Source of the DNA: Vreelandella nigrificans
GTDB lineage: Bacteria; Pseudomonadota; Gammaproteobacteria; Pseudomonadales; Halomonadaceae
NCBI RefSeq assembly: GCF_002374315.1
Contig: NZ_NWUX01000015.1
Coordinates: 1-64,000 of the forward strand
Direction of reading: 5' to 3'
Length of the DNA stretch: 64,000 bases
Within the stretch, counting starts at the first letter, position 1, and every line of letters starts with the position of its first letter. Positions 51,769 through 61,190 of the stretch are shown here, one piece after another. Made by a program: the position numbers and the translations under genes. A model generated the notes under the pieces. The model was given only the letters and a program-made list of their open reading frames with translations. It was not told the DNA's origin and did no database searches.

Positions 51769-52629
51769 GTGCCACTACGCGACCTGCTGCTCGGCCTGTT
51801 GGTGATCGCCATTTGGGCGCTGAACATTATTGTCATTAAAGTCGGCGTGGCGGAGTTACCTCCGTTACTGATGACCACGCTGCGCTTTATGCTGGTCGCA
51901 GCACTGCTAGTCCCTTTTTACCCAGTGGCACGTGCTCAGCTACCGTTTTTGCTGCTGCTATCAGTGACCTTTGGCAGCCTGCACTTCGCGCTTTTGTTTA
52001 TTGGTTTAGGGCAGGCAGAAGCGGGCACAGGTGCGCTGTTGGTGCAAATGGGTACGCCCTTTGCAACGCTGCTAGCGGTTATCTTTCTTAAGGAGAGACT
52101 GGGGCCAAAACGTATTGCGGGGCTGCTACTATCATTTTCGGGGATTATTGTATTAGCTGGTGGCCCCACCTTACCGACGCCCCTGCCCCTGGCGATTTTG
52201 TTGTGCAGTGCCTTGGGCTGGGCGGTGTCGCAGCTGTTGATTAAACGCGGCCCGCCCATTGCCCCCTTGGCCCTGGCAGGCTGGGTCGCGCTGTTTGCGG
52301 TCCCTCAGGTGGCGCTGGGGTCATGGCTATTTGAAAACGGCCAGTGGCAGGCGATGCAACAGGCAAGTTGGTTGGGCTGGAGTGCGATGATTTACACTGC
52401 GGTGATGTCGTCGATTGTTGCCTACGGCATTTGGTACGCGCTTTTACGCCGCCACCCAGTCAATCGCGTGGTGCCGATGACACTACTCACACCGGTTTTT
52501 GCCGTGGGCCTAGGCGCGCTGTTAATGGGTGACAGCCTAGGCTTTCATAAACTGATGGGCGGCGGCTTGGTGGTTGCAGGTATTGCCCTGATTGTGATCA
52601 ATTTTCGCTGGCGACCCCACCATCCTTAA
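51769..52629 (+). CDS. EamA/DMT-family metabolite exporter
   Basis: A 286-residue, ten-helix carrier made of two EamA repeats. The N-terminus PLRDLLLGLLVIAIWALNIIVIKVG is typical of the RhtA/YdcZ-like branch, and the second repeat holds PLALAGWVALFAVPQ and TLLTPVFAVGLGALLMGDSLG. Longer reading is open to 51688, but GGAG lies 6 bases before the GTG at 51769 and that start fits the family, so it is chosen. The cargo is probably an amino acid or other small metabolite; unproven. Its stop overlaps the convergent DUF192 stop by 4 bases. Confidence 0.88.
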   Translation: MPLRDLLLGLLVIAIWALNIIVIKVGVAELPPLLMTTLRFMLVAALLVPFYPVARAQLPFLLLLSVTFGSLHFALLFIGLGQAEAGTGALLVQMGTPFATLLAVIFLKERLGPKRIAGLLLSFSGIIVLAGGPTLPTPLPLAILLCSALGWAVSQLLIKRGPPIAPLALAGWVALFAVPQVALGSWLFENGQWQAMQQASWLGWSAMIYTAVMSSIVAYGIWYALLRRHPVNRVVPMTLLTPVFAVGLGALLMGDSLGFHKLMGGGLVVAGIALIVINFRWRPHHP

Positions 52630-53147
52630 GCCGGTGGTTGGCAGAAGCCTGCAATATCAGGGATAGAGACGCAGTCACCCACTTTGATGCCACGCTCAGC
52701 AAAATAGCCTGCATTAACCTCTAGTGCAGAGTGGTAAGCAGCCCCTGCTGGGTAAGAAGGGCACTCACGCGGAGTGTCGGACTCACAGGGCTGCATGGTA
52801 TTAATCGCGACAATACGCCCATCGCCGTCAATAAAGGCAATATCGAGAGGGATCAGCGTGCGATACATCCAAAAGGCATTGTCAGCAGGCTGCTCGTTTT
52901 CAAACCGAAACAGCATGCCACTCTCTGCTGGCAAGTGCTCGCGCCCCATCAAGCCTCGCTGGCGCTGAGCCGTGGTTTCCGCAACTTCAGCCTCTAAGCG
53001 GTGAGGACCGCTATCACTGTGAATAGCCAATGACAAAACAGTAGCTTGGCTAGATGCCGCCCAGGCAGAGAGTAGCGGCAATGGCAGGCTAGCGGCCAGA
53101 GAAACGCCCAAAGATGTTTTTAGCAGCTGACGACGAGTAAGCGTCAT
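52626..53147 (-). CDS. DUF192 protein with Tat-type signal
   Basis: A 173-residue exported protein. The N-terminus TRRQLLKTSLGVSLAASLPLP is twin-arginine-like. The DUF192 domain (about 38-165) shows RQRGLMGREHLPAESGMLFRFE, NAFWMYRTLIPLDIAFIDGDGRIVAI and SALEVNAGYFAERGIKVGD, all family hallmarks. No enzymatic role is known to me. The ATG overlaps the modC stop by 4 bases, tying it to the molybdate operon; a molybdenum-related job is only suggested by that. Confidence 0.88.
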   Translation of the reverse strand: MTLTRRQLLKTSLGVSLAASLPLPLLSAWAASSQATVLSLAIHSDSGPHRLEAEVAETTAQRQRGLMGREHLPAESGMLFRFENEQPADNAFWMYRTLIPLDIAFIDGDGRIVAINTMQPCESDTPRECPSYPAGAAYHSALEVNAGYFAERGIKVGDCVSIPDIAGFCQPPA

Positions 53148-54301
53148 AGCAGGTTCCTTTTGTTGTGCGGCACCGCATGTGCACGATGTTCCGGCATCAG
53201 GTGAATTCCTTCCGCCAGGAGTGATACATGCACTTGCTCTCCCAGCGTTAGCTGGTTACGCCTAGCCGCATGGGTAGCGATGTCGAAACGTAGCATATCG
53301 CCGTTTAAAACGCGCAGTACAATCGACGTTATGCCGCCAAGCACCACCATTTCACTGACAGTGGCAGCCACAGGGTTTTCACGCTCGCCATGTGAAGGAC
53401 GGCCTCGACGATGAAGCACGATATCAGAGGGCGGCAGGTACCAGGCAACACGCTGGCCCTCGGCTATCGCATTGAGCCCCTCCCCAGCCACCTCCAGCAG
53501 CCACTCACCCCACTTTAAGCGGCGCTGACCATGTATGCTCACCACCTCGCCTTCAAAGACATTATGACGATCCAATAACCTTGCCACTAGGGGTGTTCTA
53601 GGCTGACGGAACAGTGACCCTGGGCTACCCTGCTGCAAGCTTATACCGCTATGCAGCACGCAAATTTGATCTGCTAGTGCAGTGGCTTCCTCTAAATCGT
53701 GAGTGACCAATACAATCGGAATATCGATCTGTTGACGTAGCAGTGCAAGCTCCCGTTGCAAACGCCGCCGGGTGACTTGGTCCACCGCTGAAAACGGCTC
53801 ATCAAGCAGTAGTACCTTGGGGTCACGAGCCAACGCACGAGCCAGTGCCACTCGCTGGCGTTGCCCACCAGAAAGTGCATTCGGGTAGCGCTTACCTAAT
53901 CCATCCAAACGCACCTTGGCAAGCCACTGCTCCGCCCGTTCACGGCGCAAAGGCTTCGGTAAGTGGCGCAACGGCAGCTGGATATTCTCCAATGCGGTTA
54001 AATGTGGAAACAGCGCATAATCCTGAAACACAATCCCCACTTGCCTGCGCTGGGGCGAGAGTGAGTGCTTACGTTCGGCATCAAGCCAAACATCTCCAGC
54101 ACAACTTACCTGCCCATGCTGAGGATGATAAAGCCCAGCAATGGTGCGCAGCAGCGTGGTTTTTCCGCTGCCGGAAGGGCCCACCAGTGCCAACAGCTCA
54201 CCGGGTTGGCAAGTAAACTCAGCGGCCAGTGGGATCGGCCCCGTTTGGTTGACCGCCACATGAAGACCTGCGACTAGCTCCGGTATGTGCAAGTCAGCCA
54301 C
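53144..54301 (-). CDS. modC: Molybdate ABC transporter ATP-binding protein ModC
   Basis: A cytoplasmic ATPase of about 385 residues driving molybdate import. Walker A GPSGSGKTT, Q-loop VFQDYALFPHLT, signature LSGGQRQRVALARALA, Walker B LLLDEPFSAVD and the switch histidine in LVTHDLEEA are all intact. The last 120 residues form a TOBE-type domain that binds the oxyanion and tunes uptake. The start is uncertain: the reading is open to an ATG at 54331 (38-base overlap with modB), while the GTG at 54301 gives a tidier 8-base overlap and N-terminus. It is followed by DUF192 with a 4-base overlap. Confidence 0.9.
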   Translation of the reverse strand: MADLHIPELVAGLHVAVNQTGPIPLAAEFTCQPGELLALVGPSGSGKTTLLRTIAGLYHPQHGQVSCAGDVWLDAERKHSLSPQRRQVGIVFQDYALFPHLTALENIQLPLRHLPKPLRRERAEQWLAKVRLDGLGKRYPNALSGGQRQRVALARALARDPKVLLLDEPFSAVDQVTRRRLQRELALLRQQIDIPIVLVTHDLEEATALADQICVLHSGISLQQGSPGSLFRQPRTPLVARLLDRHNVFEGEVVSIHGQRRLKWGEWLLEVAGEGLNAIAEGQRVAWYLPPSDIVLHRRGRPSHGERENPVAATVSEMVVLGGITSIVLRVLNGDMLRFDIATHAARRNQLTLGEQVHVSLLAEGIHLMPEHRAHAVPHNKRNLL

Positions 54302-54962
54302 GTGCCCACCGCCTACGACCGGCCAGCCCATACACTAACCCTAAGGTAATAAATGATACCAGTAGCAGTAACGCCGACATCTGCGCGGCACCCTGTTCAT
54401 CAAAGGCCTGTACGCGATCATAAATAGCAATCGCAAGGGTGCGGGTTTCGCCATCAATCGCACCACCTACCATTAAGATCACCCCAAACTCACCCAGTGT
54501 ATGGGCAAAGGTTAACGCAGTCGCTGACATAATACCTGGCCATACCAGCGGTAGTTCGATACGCAGTAACGTTTGCCAGGGGCTAAGCCCACTGCACCAG
54601 GCAGCCTCACGCAGATTGTGGGGCACATGTTCAAAGGCTCGTTGGATGGGCTGTACGGCAAACGGTAGGTTGGCAATCAAGGAGGCAATTAAAATACCGT
54701 TAAAGGTAAAGTTAAGGCCGCTGCCAGTCATTTCTGCCCAGAAGGCGCCAAATGGTGCGTCACGGCTAAAGCTCAATAGCAAATAGAAACCCAGGACGGT
54801 GGGCGGCAGCACCAGCGGCAATGCCACTAGCGCCTCGCATAAACCTTTACCGCGAAAGCGCGCGTAGGCCAGGGAGCGGCCCAACCAAATAGCGATGGGG
54901 ATAAGGATTAAGCAGGTAAACCCCGCAAGGCGAAGTGAGACCGAAAGCGCCGACCAATCCAT
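54294..54962 (-). CDS. modB: Molybdate ABC transporter permease ModB
   Basis: A 222-residue permease with five or six helices. The ABC-contact motif is EAAWCSGLSPWQTLLRIELPLVWPGIMSATALTFAHTLGEFGVILM, in which the EAA loop and the GEFGV segment typical of ModB are clear (PLVLPPTVLGFYLL is also family-typical). Opening from a TTG at 54986 is possible, but the ATG at 54962 with GGGA upstream gives the expected N-terminus MDWSAL. It lies 27 bases after modA. Confidence 0.93.
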   Translation of the reverse strand: MDWSALSVSLRLAGFTCLILIPIAIWLGRSLAYARFRGKGLCEALVALPLVLPPTVLGFYLLLSFSRDAPFGAFWAEMTGSGLNFTFNGILIASLIANLPFAVQPIQRAFEHVPHNLREAAWCSGLSPWQTLLRIELPLVWPGIMSATALTFAHTLGEFGVILMVGGAIDGETRTLAIAIYDRVQAFDEQGAAQMSALLLLVSFITLGLVYGLAGRRRWARG

Positions 54963-54989
54963 TATGTCCCATCCATCATGAACCAACCA

Positions 54990-55784
54990 TTATTCAGCGC
55001 TAAAGCCATAGCGGCGCAAAATGGCTTGCCCGTCATCTTGCTGCAGCCACTGATAGAAAGTGCTGGCCACCTCTCCTGCCTGGTTGGTTAGTACCATGCG
55101 TTGGCGTAACGGGCTATGCCAGGACTCAGGGATAAGTACGTACTCACTTCGCTCGGCAAGCGCCGGGGCTAACGCAAGTGAATAAGCGACCAACCCGCCT
55201 CGGGCATCGTTAGTGAGCGCAAACTGCGCTGCCTGAGAGACGTTTTCGCCTAACACCAGTAAAGACTCGGATTGCTCCCAAAGCTTTGCATGCTGAAGCG
55301 CCTGTTTAGCTGCAACGCCATAGGGGGCATGCTCGGGGTTAGCTAGGGCGATACGTTCAGCAACACCATTTGCGTGAGCTTGCAACGCCTCCTGCACGGC
55401 AGCAAGCGGTGCGTCGTTACTGGGTAAATCATCACGATCGGCGCGCTGCAGCCAAACTAAGCGGCCAACGGCGTAAATAACGCCTTCATCCTTGGTATGG
55501 CCCTCGTCATAGAGCGCCTGAACATAACGTTCATCCGCAGAGAGATAGAGCTCAAAAGGCGCCCCCTGGGCAATTTGTCGGCGAAAGTTACCCGACGAGC
55601 CAAAATTCAGCCTCAGTGAATGTCCGGTTTCCTGCTGAAACTGCTCAGCGGCTTCAGTGAGTGCAAACTGTAAATCAGAGGCGGCCGCCACAATAGGAGG
55701 CGCCCCCGCTATTACGGGGGAACCTATCAGTAGACACGCCAATGCTAATCCATGGACTATTTTAGCCTTTGCTTTGTTCAGCAT
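54990..55784 (-). CDS. modA: Molybdate-binding periplasmic protein ModA
   Basis: A 264-residue binding protein with a signal peptide ending near AGA (residue 28). The oxyanion-binding segments are present: [43 protein letters not shown] and [18 protein letters not shown]. Serine/threonine side chains, not arginines, hold molybdate in this family, and GSSGN is the main contact. Its ATG lies 23 bases inside the end of the pyruvate kinase gene, so molybdate uptake appears to be transcribed with glycolysis. Confidence 0.93.
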   Translation of the reverse strand: MLNKAKAKIVHGLALACLLIGSPVIAGAPPIVAAASDLQFALTEAAEQFQQETGHSLRLNFGSSGNFRRQIAQGAPFELYLSADERYVQALYDEGHTKDEGVIYAVGRLVWLQRADRDDLPSNDAPLAAVQEALQAHANGVAERIALANPEHAPYGVAAKQALQHAKLWEQSESLLVLGENVSQAAQFALTNDARGGLVAYSLALAPALAERSEYVLIPESWHSPLRQRMVLTNQAGEVASTFYQWLQQDDGQAILRRYGFSAE

Positions 55785-57246
55785 GCTGGTCGGTAATCTC
55801 CATCACTTTCATGGTATTGGTGCCACCGTGGGCATTCATATGGTCGCCGCGGGTAAGGATCACATGATCGCCGGCTTTGGAGATTCCAGTTTTCACTAGA
55901 AGCTCAAGTGCACGGTCATTAAGCTCAGTAGGCGTCATTTCAGAGGTATCAAAAGGTAACGATACAACCCCACGATAGAGCGCCATACGACGCTGGGCAA
56001 TGGGATTATGCGCTAAGCCTACAATTGGTAACCCAGAGCGAATACGCGAGGCAATCAGTGGCGTATAGCCAGACGATGTCATACAGGCAATCGCGGTGAC
56101 TCCTTCCATATGATTGGCAGCATACATCGCAGAGAGAGCAATGGTCTCATCTGGGCGGGTAAAGCCTTCATGGATACGGTGGCCAGACTCCTGGGCTGAT
56201 TTTTCCCGCTCAGCACCCAAGCAAACACGCGACATCGCTTCCACGGTTTCCAGCGGATAGTCGCCTGCCGCGGTTTCCGCAGAGAGCATGACCGCATCAC
56301 TGCCATCCAGCACTGCGTTAGCAACGTCAAACACTTCCGCCCGGGTGGGTAGCGGCGCTGAAATCATGCTTTCCATCATTTGCGTGGCGGTAATTACCGC
56401 GCGGTTTAGCGAGCGAGCGCGCTTTATCATGCGCTTTTGCACGCCAACCAGCTTGGCATCGCCAATTTCTACACCTAAATCGCCCCGCGCTACCATCACC
56501 GCTTCGGAGGCTTCGATAATGCCATCCAGCGTAGCGTCATCCGCAACCGCCTCGGCGCGCTCAACCTTGGCAACCAAACCAATCTCTTTACCCTCCTCAC
56601 CTAACAGGCGACGTGCTTCCAGCATGTCTTCTGCATGACGGGGGAACGAGATAGCCAAGTAGTCGACGCCAATCTCAACCGCTGTTTTGAGATCAATTTT
56701 ATCTTTTTCAGTTAGCGCAGGAGCAGAGAGGCCACCACCCTGCTTATTAATGCCTTTATGGTTGGAGAGTTTGCCACCCACTACCACGCTGGTATGCACC
56801 TGTTGGCCGTCAACGCGAGTAACGTCCAAAACCACTCGACCGTCATCTAGCAACAGGCGGTCACCGGCAGTTACATCTTGGGAGAGGGTTTTGTAGTCAC
56901 AGCCCACCTGCTGCTCATCGCCCGCATCACCATCCAGCTCCATATCGAGAATAAATGGTTGGCCCTCTTTAAGAACCACTGCTCCCTCTTTAAAGCGCGC
57001 AATACGAATTTTAGGACCTTGCAGGTCACCCAGGGCCGCGACACTGCGACCTAACTTGGCAGCAATTTCACGCACTCGCATTAAACGTTGGCGGTGGTCG
57101 TCAGCGGTGCCATGGGAGAAATTTAAACGCACCACATCGACACCCGCCGCAAGCATGGCTTCTAGTACACCTTCCCGATCGCTGGCGGGGCCAAGGGTGG
57201 CGACAATTTTGGTACGACGGATCGAAGAGAAGTGCAGTGCGTTCAT
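55762..57246 (-). CDS. pyk: Pyruvate kinase
   Basis: A 494-residue glycolytic enzyme making pyruvate and ATP from phosphoenolpyruvate and ADP. Signatures are [13 protein letters not shown] at the start, [12 protein letters not shown], the metal-site region [27 protein letters not shown] and [14 protein letters not shown] (active-site lysine region nearby). The C-terminal allosteric domain is complete. Translation from 57285 is open, but the ATG at 57246 gives the standard N-terminus. It is the first gene of an overlapping run pyk-modA-modB-modC-DUF192. The gap 57247-57648 contains only a small GC hairpin (57380-57403) and no gene I can support. Confidence 0.95.
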   Translation of the reverse strand: MNALHFSSIRRTKIVATLGPASDREGVLEAMLAAGVDVVRLNFSHGTADDHRQRLMRVREIAAKLGRSVAALGDLQGPKIRIARFKEGAVVLKEGQPFILDMELDGDAGDEQQVGCDYKTLSQDVTAGDRLLLDDGRVVLDVTRVDGQQVHTSVVVGGKLSNHKGINKQGGGLSAPALTEKDKIDLKTAVEIGVDYLAISFPRHAEDMLEARRLLGEEGKEIGLVAKVERAEAVADDATLDGIIEASEAVMVARGDLGVEIGDAKLVGVQKRMIKRARSLNRAVITATQMMESMISAPLPTRAEVFDVANAVLDGSDAVMLSAETAAGDYPLETVEAMSRVCLGAEREKSAQESGHRIHEGFTRPDETIALSAMYAANHMEGVTAIACMTSSGYTPLIASRIRSGLPIVGLAHNPIAQRRMALYRGVVSLPFDTSEMTPTELNDRALELLVKTGISKAGDHVILTRGDHMNAHGGTNTMKVMEITDQHAEQSKG

Positions 57247-57648
57247 AATGTTCCAACCATGCAAAATTGACGTGTAGTGACTCAACTAACTGATGCTAGC
57301 TTACCAGTTTAACGCGCTCTATATGACAGCACCGCAACACAGCAGACGTAGATTTCTTCAACACCACGATGATCGCCAGGGGCGGACTTATGCCGCACCG
57401 CCCAAAGAGGCCGAGGCTTCTGTCGTTAATGGTTAGGCTTTAGTAACGTGCTTTACCAAAGAGCTTGTGAAACATACCTCCCAATAGTAACTTCTTTAGC
57501 AACACTCGTTTCATAATTCTAAAACCACACAACGATGCTCAGCAGTAACCTTGGCACAACCTGATGCCCGCTATTTGTTGCTAAGGTTAGCTATTTATAA
57601 CAACAGCCACCCCAGATAGATGACGGCCCTATAAACGCGAGGCATAAC

Positions 57649-59097
57649 ATGTCCCAACAAACACCTCCTTCGCCCCTCTCTGATAGCCAAAAGCCTAAAA
57701 AAAGCTGGTGCCGAATTCCTGATATCTATGTAGTTCTGTTCATATTTATTGGATTGGCAGCGATAGCAACTCATTTTGTACCCGCAGGGCAGTTCGAACG
57801 GGTTCCTGGCCCCAACGGACGCATCACTATTGACCCTACGTCTTATGAACAGATCGCTGCAACCCCGATTGGCCTCGTTGATTTCATGCTGGCGATTCCC
57901 AATGGCCTGATGAGCGCCGGTGAAGTTGTCTTTTTTACCTTTATGATTGGCGGCATGTTTATGGTGCTGAGGCGCACCGGAATTATTGAGATAGGCGTTG
58001 ATAAACTCACCCGGCGCTTTGCACGCCAGAGCTTGCTCACTATCCCTGTATTGATGACGGTATTTGCCCTGGTAGCAACCGTTATCGGGACTCAAGAGTT
58101 GGCGCTGGTTTACGTACCGGTCATCCTGCCGCTGATGATTGCTTTACGCTTTGATTCAGTCACGGCAGCGGCGGTAGCGCTTTGCGCTACCACTGTCGGC
58201 TTTACAACGGGCGTGCTCAACCCCATCAATACGGGTCTTGGGCAGCAACTCTCAGACCTACCTCTCTACTCCGGTTATGGCATACGTATCATGGCGTTTA
58301 TTGCCATGCTGGCGGCAGCCATTTTCTTCGTCATGCGCTACGCTCGCATGGTGCGTCAAACGCCCTCACTTAGTTTATTAAGCAGTGACACCAACGAATC
58401 TGAAAAACGCACGCTGTACCAACACGCTGACAATAGCCCTGCTTTAATCGCCACCTCGCGCCAGAAATTCGCGGCCATCGCCACCTTCGCCTTCTTTGCG
58501 GTGCTCGTTTATGGCGTGCTGCAACAAGGCTGGTTCATGATGGAGATGGCGGGCCTGTTTATCATTATGGGGATCGTGGTTGGCCTTATCGCAGGCCTCG
58601 ATACTGATGAGATCTGCTCAGGCTTCAACCAGGGATTCCGAGACGTATTAGTAGGAGCCATGATTGCTGGCGTAGCAAGGGGTGTCGCCGTCATGTTGGA
58701 AGACGGCCAGATAATGGATACGCTGGTATTCGGGCTTGGTAATCTTGTCGGTGGACTGCCTACCCTGCTTTCGGCTATTGGCATGTTCTTCGCCCAGCTC
58801 GGCTTCAATTTCATTGTTCCTTCCGGCAGTGGCCAAGCGCTGGTCACCATGCCACTAATGGCTCCCCTTTCCGATATTATCGGCGTTACCCGCCAAACGG
58901 CGGTGTTAGCTTTTCAGCTTGGTGACGGTATTGGCAATATCCTCTATCCGACCTCAGGCTACTTTATGGCAACCCTGGCGCTTGCTGGTGTGCCGTGGCA
59001 AAAGTGGGTCAAATTCTTCTTCCCACTTTTTTGCGTATGGATCCTGATTGCTTTGGGCTTTCTTGTGTTTGCCCAGGCAACACAGTGGACCGGGTAG
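57649..59097 (+). CDS. YfcC/ArcD-DcuC-type carrier
   Basis: A 482-residue membrane protein with about twelve helices. Its N-terminus (RIPDIYVVLFIFIGLAAIATHFVPAGQFERV) and internal motifs GVLNPINTGLGQQLSDLPLYSG and FNFIVPSGSGQALVTMPLMAPLSDIIGVTRQTAVLAFQLGDG are those of the YfcC family, related to basic-amino-acid antiporters and C4-dicarboxylate carriers. The substrate is unresolved. GAGG precedes the ATG. It stands alone; a strong hairpin follows. Confidence 0.88.
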   Translation: MSQQTPPSPLSDSQKPKKSWCRIPDIYVVLFIFIGLAAIATHFVPAGQFERVPGPNGRITIDPTSYEQIAATPIGLVDFMLAIPNGLMSAGEVVFFTFMIGGMFMVLRRTGIIEIGVDKLTRRFARQSLLTIPVLMTVFALVATVIGTQELALVYVPVILPLMIALRFDSVTAAAVALCATTVGFTTGVLNPINTGLGQQLSDLPLYSGYGIRIMAFIAMLAAAIFFVMRYARMVRQTPSLSLLSSDTNESEKRTLYQHADNSPALIATSRQKFAAIATFAFFAVLVYGVLQQGWFMMEMAGLFIIMGIVVGLIAGLDTDEICSGFNQGFRDVLVGAMIAGVARGVAVMLEDGQIMDTLVFGLGNLVGGLPTLLSAIGMFFAQLGFNFIVPSGSGQALVTMPLMAPLSDIIGVTRQTAVLAFQLGDGIGNILYPTSGYFMATLALAGVPWQKWVKFFFPLFCVWILIALGFLVFAQATQWTG

Positions 59098-59112
59098 GGA
59101 CATTACGCCGCT

Positions 59113-59135
59113 CCGCCTCGCTAGCAGCGAGGCGG
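59113..59135. terminator. Bidirectional terminator hairpin
   Basis: CCGCCTCGCT and AGCGAGGCGG form a perfect 10-bp stem with a 3-base loop between two convergent genes (stops at 59097 and 59143). Confidence 0.75.
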
Positions 59136-59142
59136 CATTACG

Positions 59143-59871
59143 TTAGAGTACGGCAGAGATAAACTGCTTCAGCTCCGGGGTTTGGGGATTGCTGAACAGC
59201 TCGCTAGGGGCGCCCTCTTCATGGATGCGCCCCTGGTGCATAAACACCACGCGGTCGGCAACGTCGCGGGCAAAGCCCATCTCGTGGGTAACCAGGATCA
59301 ATGTCATGCCTTCAGCCGCCAGTGCTTCAAGCACGCGTAACACTTCCCCCACCAGTTCAGGGTCAAGTGCAGAGGTTACCTCATCGCAGAGCAACACTTT
59401 GGGGCGCATCGCCAATGCCCGGGCAATCGCTACCCGCTGCTGCTGACCACCAGAAAGCTGCGCCGGATAAGAATCATACTTATCCGAGAGGCCAACTTTC
59501 TCAAGCACCTCACGGGCAATTTTCTCAACCTCAGTTTTCCCTTCACCACGCACCACTAACGGCGCCAAGCAGACGTTTTCCCCCACGGTTTTATGAGGGA
59601 ACAAATTAAAGCTTTGGAATACCATGCCCACGTTTTCACTCAGCTCTTTGGGCGACATCGACGCCGCATCCAGCTGTTTATCAGCGATGGTGATTTTCCC
59701 ACTGTCGTGCTTTTCTAACTGATTCAGGCAGCGCAGCAAGGTGCTTTTACCCGAGCCACTGCGGCCAATAATCGCCACCACTTCGCCTTGCGCAACCGAA
59801 AGGTTAATGCCTTTAAGCACTTCCAGATCGCCAAAGGCTTTATGAACGTTATCAACGTAAACCAGCGTCAT
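59143..59871 (-). CDS. Polar amino acid-type ABC transporter ATP-binding protein
   Basis: A 242-residue ATPase of the GlnQ/HisP type. Walker A GRSGSGKST, Q-loop MVFQSFNLFPHKTV, signature LSGGQQQRVAIARALAM, Walker B LLCDEVTSALDPE and switch His in LVTHEMGFARDVADRV are complete; the EVTSALDPE and HEMGFA wording is typical of amino-acid importers. A longer frame reaches 59967, but GGAG before the ATG at 59871 gives the normal start. It overlaps the second permease by 20 bases. Confidence 0.93.
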   Translation of the reverse strand: MTLVYVDNVHKAFGDLEVLKGINLSVAQGEVVAIIGRSGSGKSTLLRCLNQLEKHDSGKITIADKQLDAASMSPKELSENVGMVFQSFNLFPHKTVGENVCLAPLVVRGEGKTEVEKIAREVLEKVGLSDKYDSYPAQLSGGQQQRVAIARALAMRPKVLLCDEVTSALDPELVGEVLRVLEALAAEGMTLILVTHEMGFARDVADRVVFMHQGRIHEEGAPSELFSNPQTPELKQFISAVL

Positions 59872-60508
59872 AGAGCTTTTTCTCCAGATAGCGCGCGTAG
59901 CAGGAAAGTGGGTAGCACAGCGCAAAGTAAAGAAGTGCCACAAGGGCAAAGATAGTGAAGGGTTCAAAGGTCGCGTTATTGAGCATGGTGCCTGCTTTAG
60001 TAAGCTCTACAAAGCCAATGATGGAGGCCAGCGCCGTCCCTTTAATGACCTGTACTGAGAAGCCCACCGTAGGCGGAATAGAGAGCCGCAACGCCTGGGG
60101 CAGAATCACATGACGCATGGATTGGAAGTAGTTCATACCCAGCACCCGTGCCGCATGCCACTGCCCTTTAGCCACCGCTTCCAAGCAGCCACGCCAGATG
60201 TCACACAGAAACGCACTGGTAAACAGCGTTAGCGCAATGGAGGCCGCCCACCAGGCAGAGATCGGGTGCCCCAGAGCAGCGGCACCAAAGAAGATCAAAA
60301 ACAGCTGCATCAGTAGCGGAGTGCCCTGAAAAAGATCAACATAAAGTGCTGTTAAACGCTGCAGCCAGCGGCTGCTGGAGAGGCGCATAAAGGTCAATAC
60401 CAGCCCCACCGTAGCACCGCCCACAAAGGCAATCAGCGACAGCACAATGGTCCAGCGGGTAGCCAGCAATAGGTTGCGTAAAATATCCCAGAAGGTGAAC
60501 TCAATCAT
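59852..60508 (-). CDS. Amino acid ABC transporter permease (second)
   Basis: A 218-residue HisM/GlnP-type permease with about five helices. The EAA loop reads CLEAVAKGQWHAARVLGMNYFQSMRHVILPQALRLSIPP, and LYVDLFQGTPLLMQLFLIFFG is the usual helix motif. It overlaps the first permease gene by 4 bases and the ATPase gene by 20. Confidence 0.92.
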   Translation of the reverse strand: MIEFTFWDILRNLLLATRWTIVLSLIAFVGGATVGLVLTFMRLSSSRWLQRLTALYVDLFQGTPLLMQLFLIFFGAAALGHPISAWWAASIALTLFTSAFLCDIWRGCLEAVAKGQWHAARVLGMNYFQSMRHVILPQALRLSIPPTVGFSVQVIKGTALASIIGFVELTKAGTMLNNATFEPFTIFALVALLYFALCYPLSCYARYLEKKLYDAGLR

Positions 60509-61182
60509 CGTTGTTCTCCTTGCTGATAGGCGAACACGCGCTTACCCACCAGCATAAAGCTGCGGCGCATGCCAAAGGCGAGGAGCAGGTACACCAGCGT
60601 GATCAGCAGGTAAACTTCAAAGCTGCGGAAGTTACGTGACTGAATAAAGTTAGCAGCGTAGGTCAAGTCAAATACCGAAATCTGCGATACCACAGCCGAA
60701 CCCAACATAACAATTATCGACTGACTGATCAGCGCGGGGTAAACCCGTGCAAAAGCAGGCACCAATACAACGTGGCGATAGCTTTGCAGTGTGGTCATGC
60801 CCAGTGCACGGCCCGCTTCTAACTGCCCTTTCGCCGTAGCGCTGATACCTGCGCGCAGGATCTCGGCACTGTAGGCGGCTAAGTTAAGCGTCATGGCGAT
60901 AAATGCTGCGGTAATGGCATCAATCTTGATGCCCAATCCAGGCAATCCGAAAAAGATAAAAAATAGCTGCACAATAAAGGGAGTGTTGCGGGTCACTTCG
61001 ACGTAACCGCTCAACCCCCAGCGCACCCATGGCTGCCCGTTGACACGCAAATACGCCACTGCCACTGCTAGCGTTAACCCCGTTAAGGTCGTCACCACAG
61101 TCAACATGACCGTGGTGGTAAGGCCTTGCAGCAGCTCGCTGGCGTAGGGCAACAGGGTAAGAAAATCGAGTGTTGGCCCCAT
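60505..61182 (-). CDS. Amino acid ABC transporter permease (first)
   Basis: A 225-residue HisQ/GlnP-type permease. Key segments are GYVEVTRNTPFIVQLFFIFFGLPGLG and the EAA loop ILRAGISATAKGQLEAGRALGMTTLQSYRHVVLVPAFARVYP. GAGGTT lies before the ATG, and the gene starts 8 bases after the binding-protein stop. The two permeases probably form a heterodimer. Confidence 0.92.
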   Translation of the reverse strand: MGPTLDFLTLLPYASELLQGLTTTVMLTVVTTLTGLTLAVAVAYLRVNGQPWVRWGLSGYVEVTRNTPFIVQLFFIFFGLPGLGIKIDAITAAFIAMTLNLAAYSAEILRAGISATAKGQLEAGRALGMTTLQSYRHVVLVPAFARVYPALISQSIIVMLGSAVVSQISVFDLTYAANFIQSRNFRSFEVYLLITLVYLLLAFGMRRSFMLVGKRVFAYQQGEQR

Positions 61183-61190
61183 GATGAACC

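Noticed and set aside
55762..55784. Molybdenum-cofactor riboswitch or ModE site before modA
   Set aside because: modA starts inside the pyruvate kinase gene, leaving no leader for such an element.
57595..58095. Minus-strand frame of 166 codons
   Set aside because: Overlaps the YfcC-type gene start in antisense; Cys/His-rich but not like any family I know and without a ribosome site.
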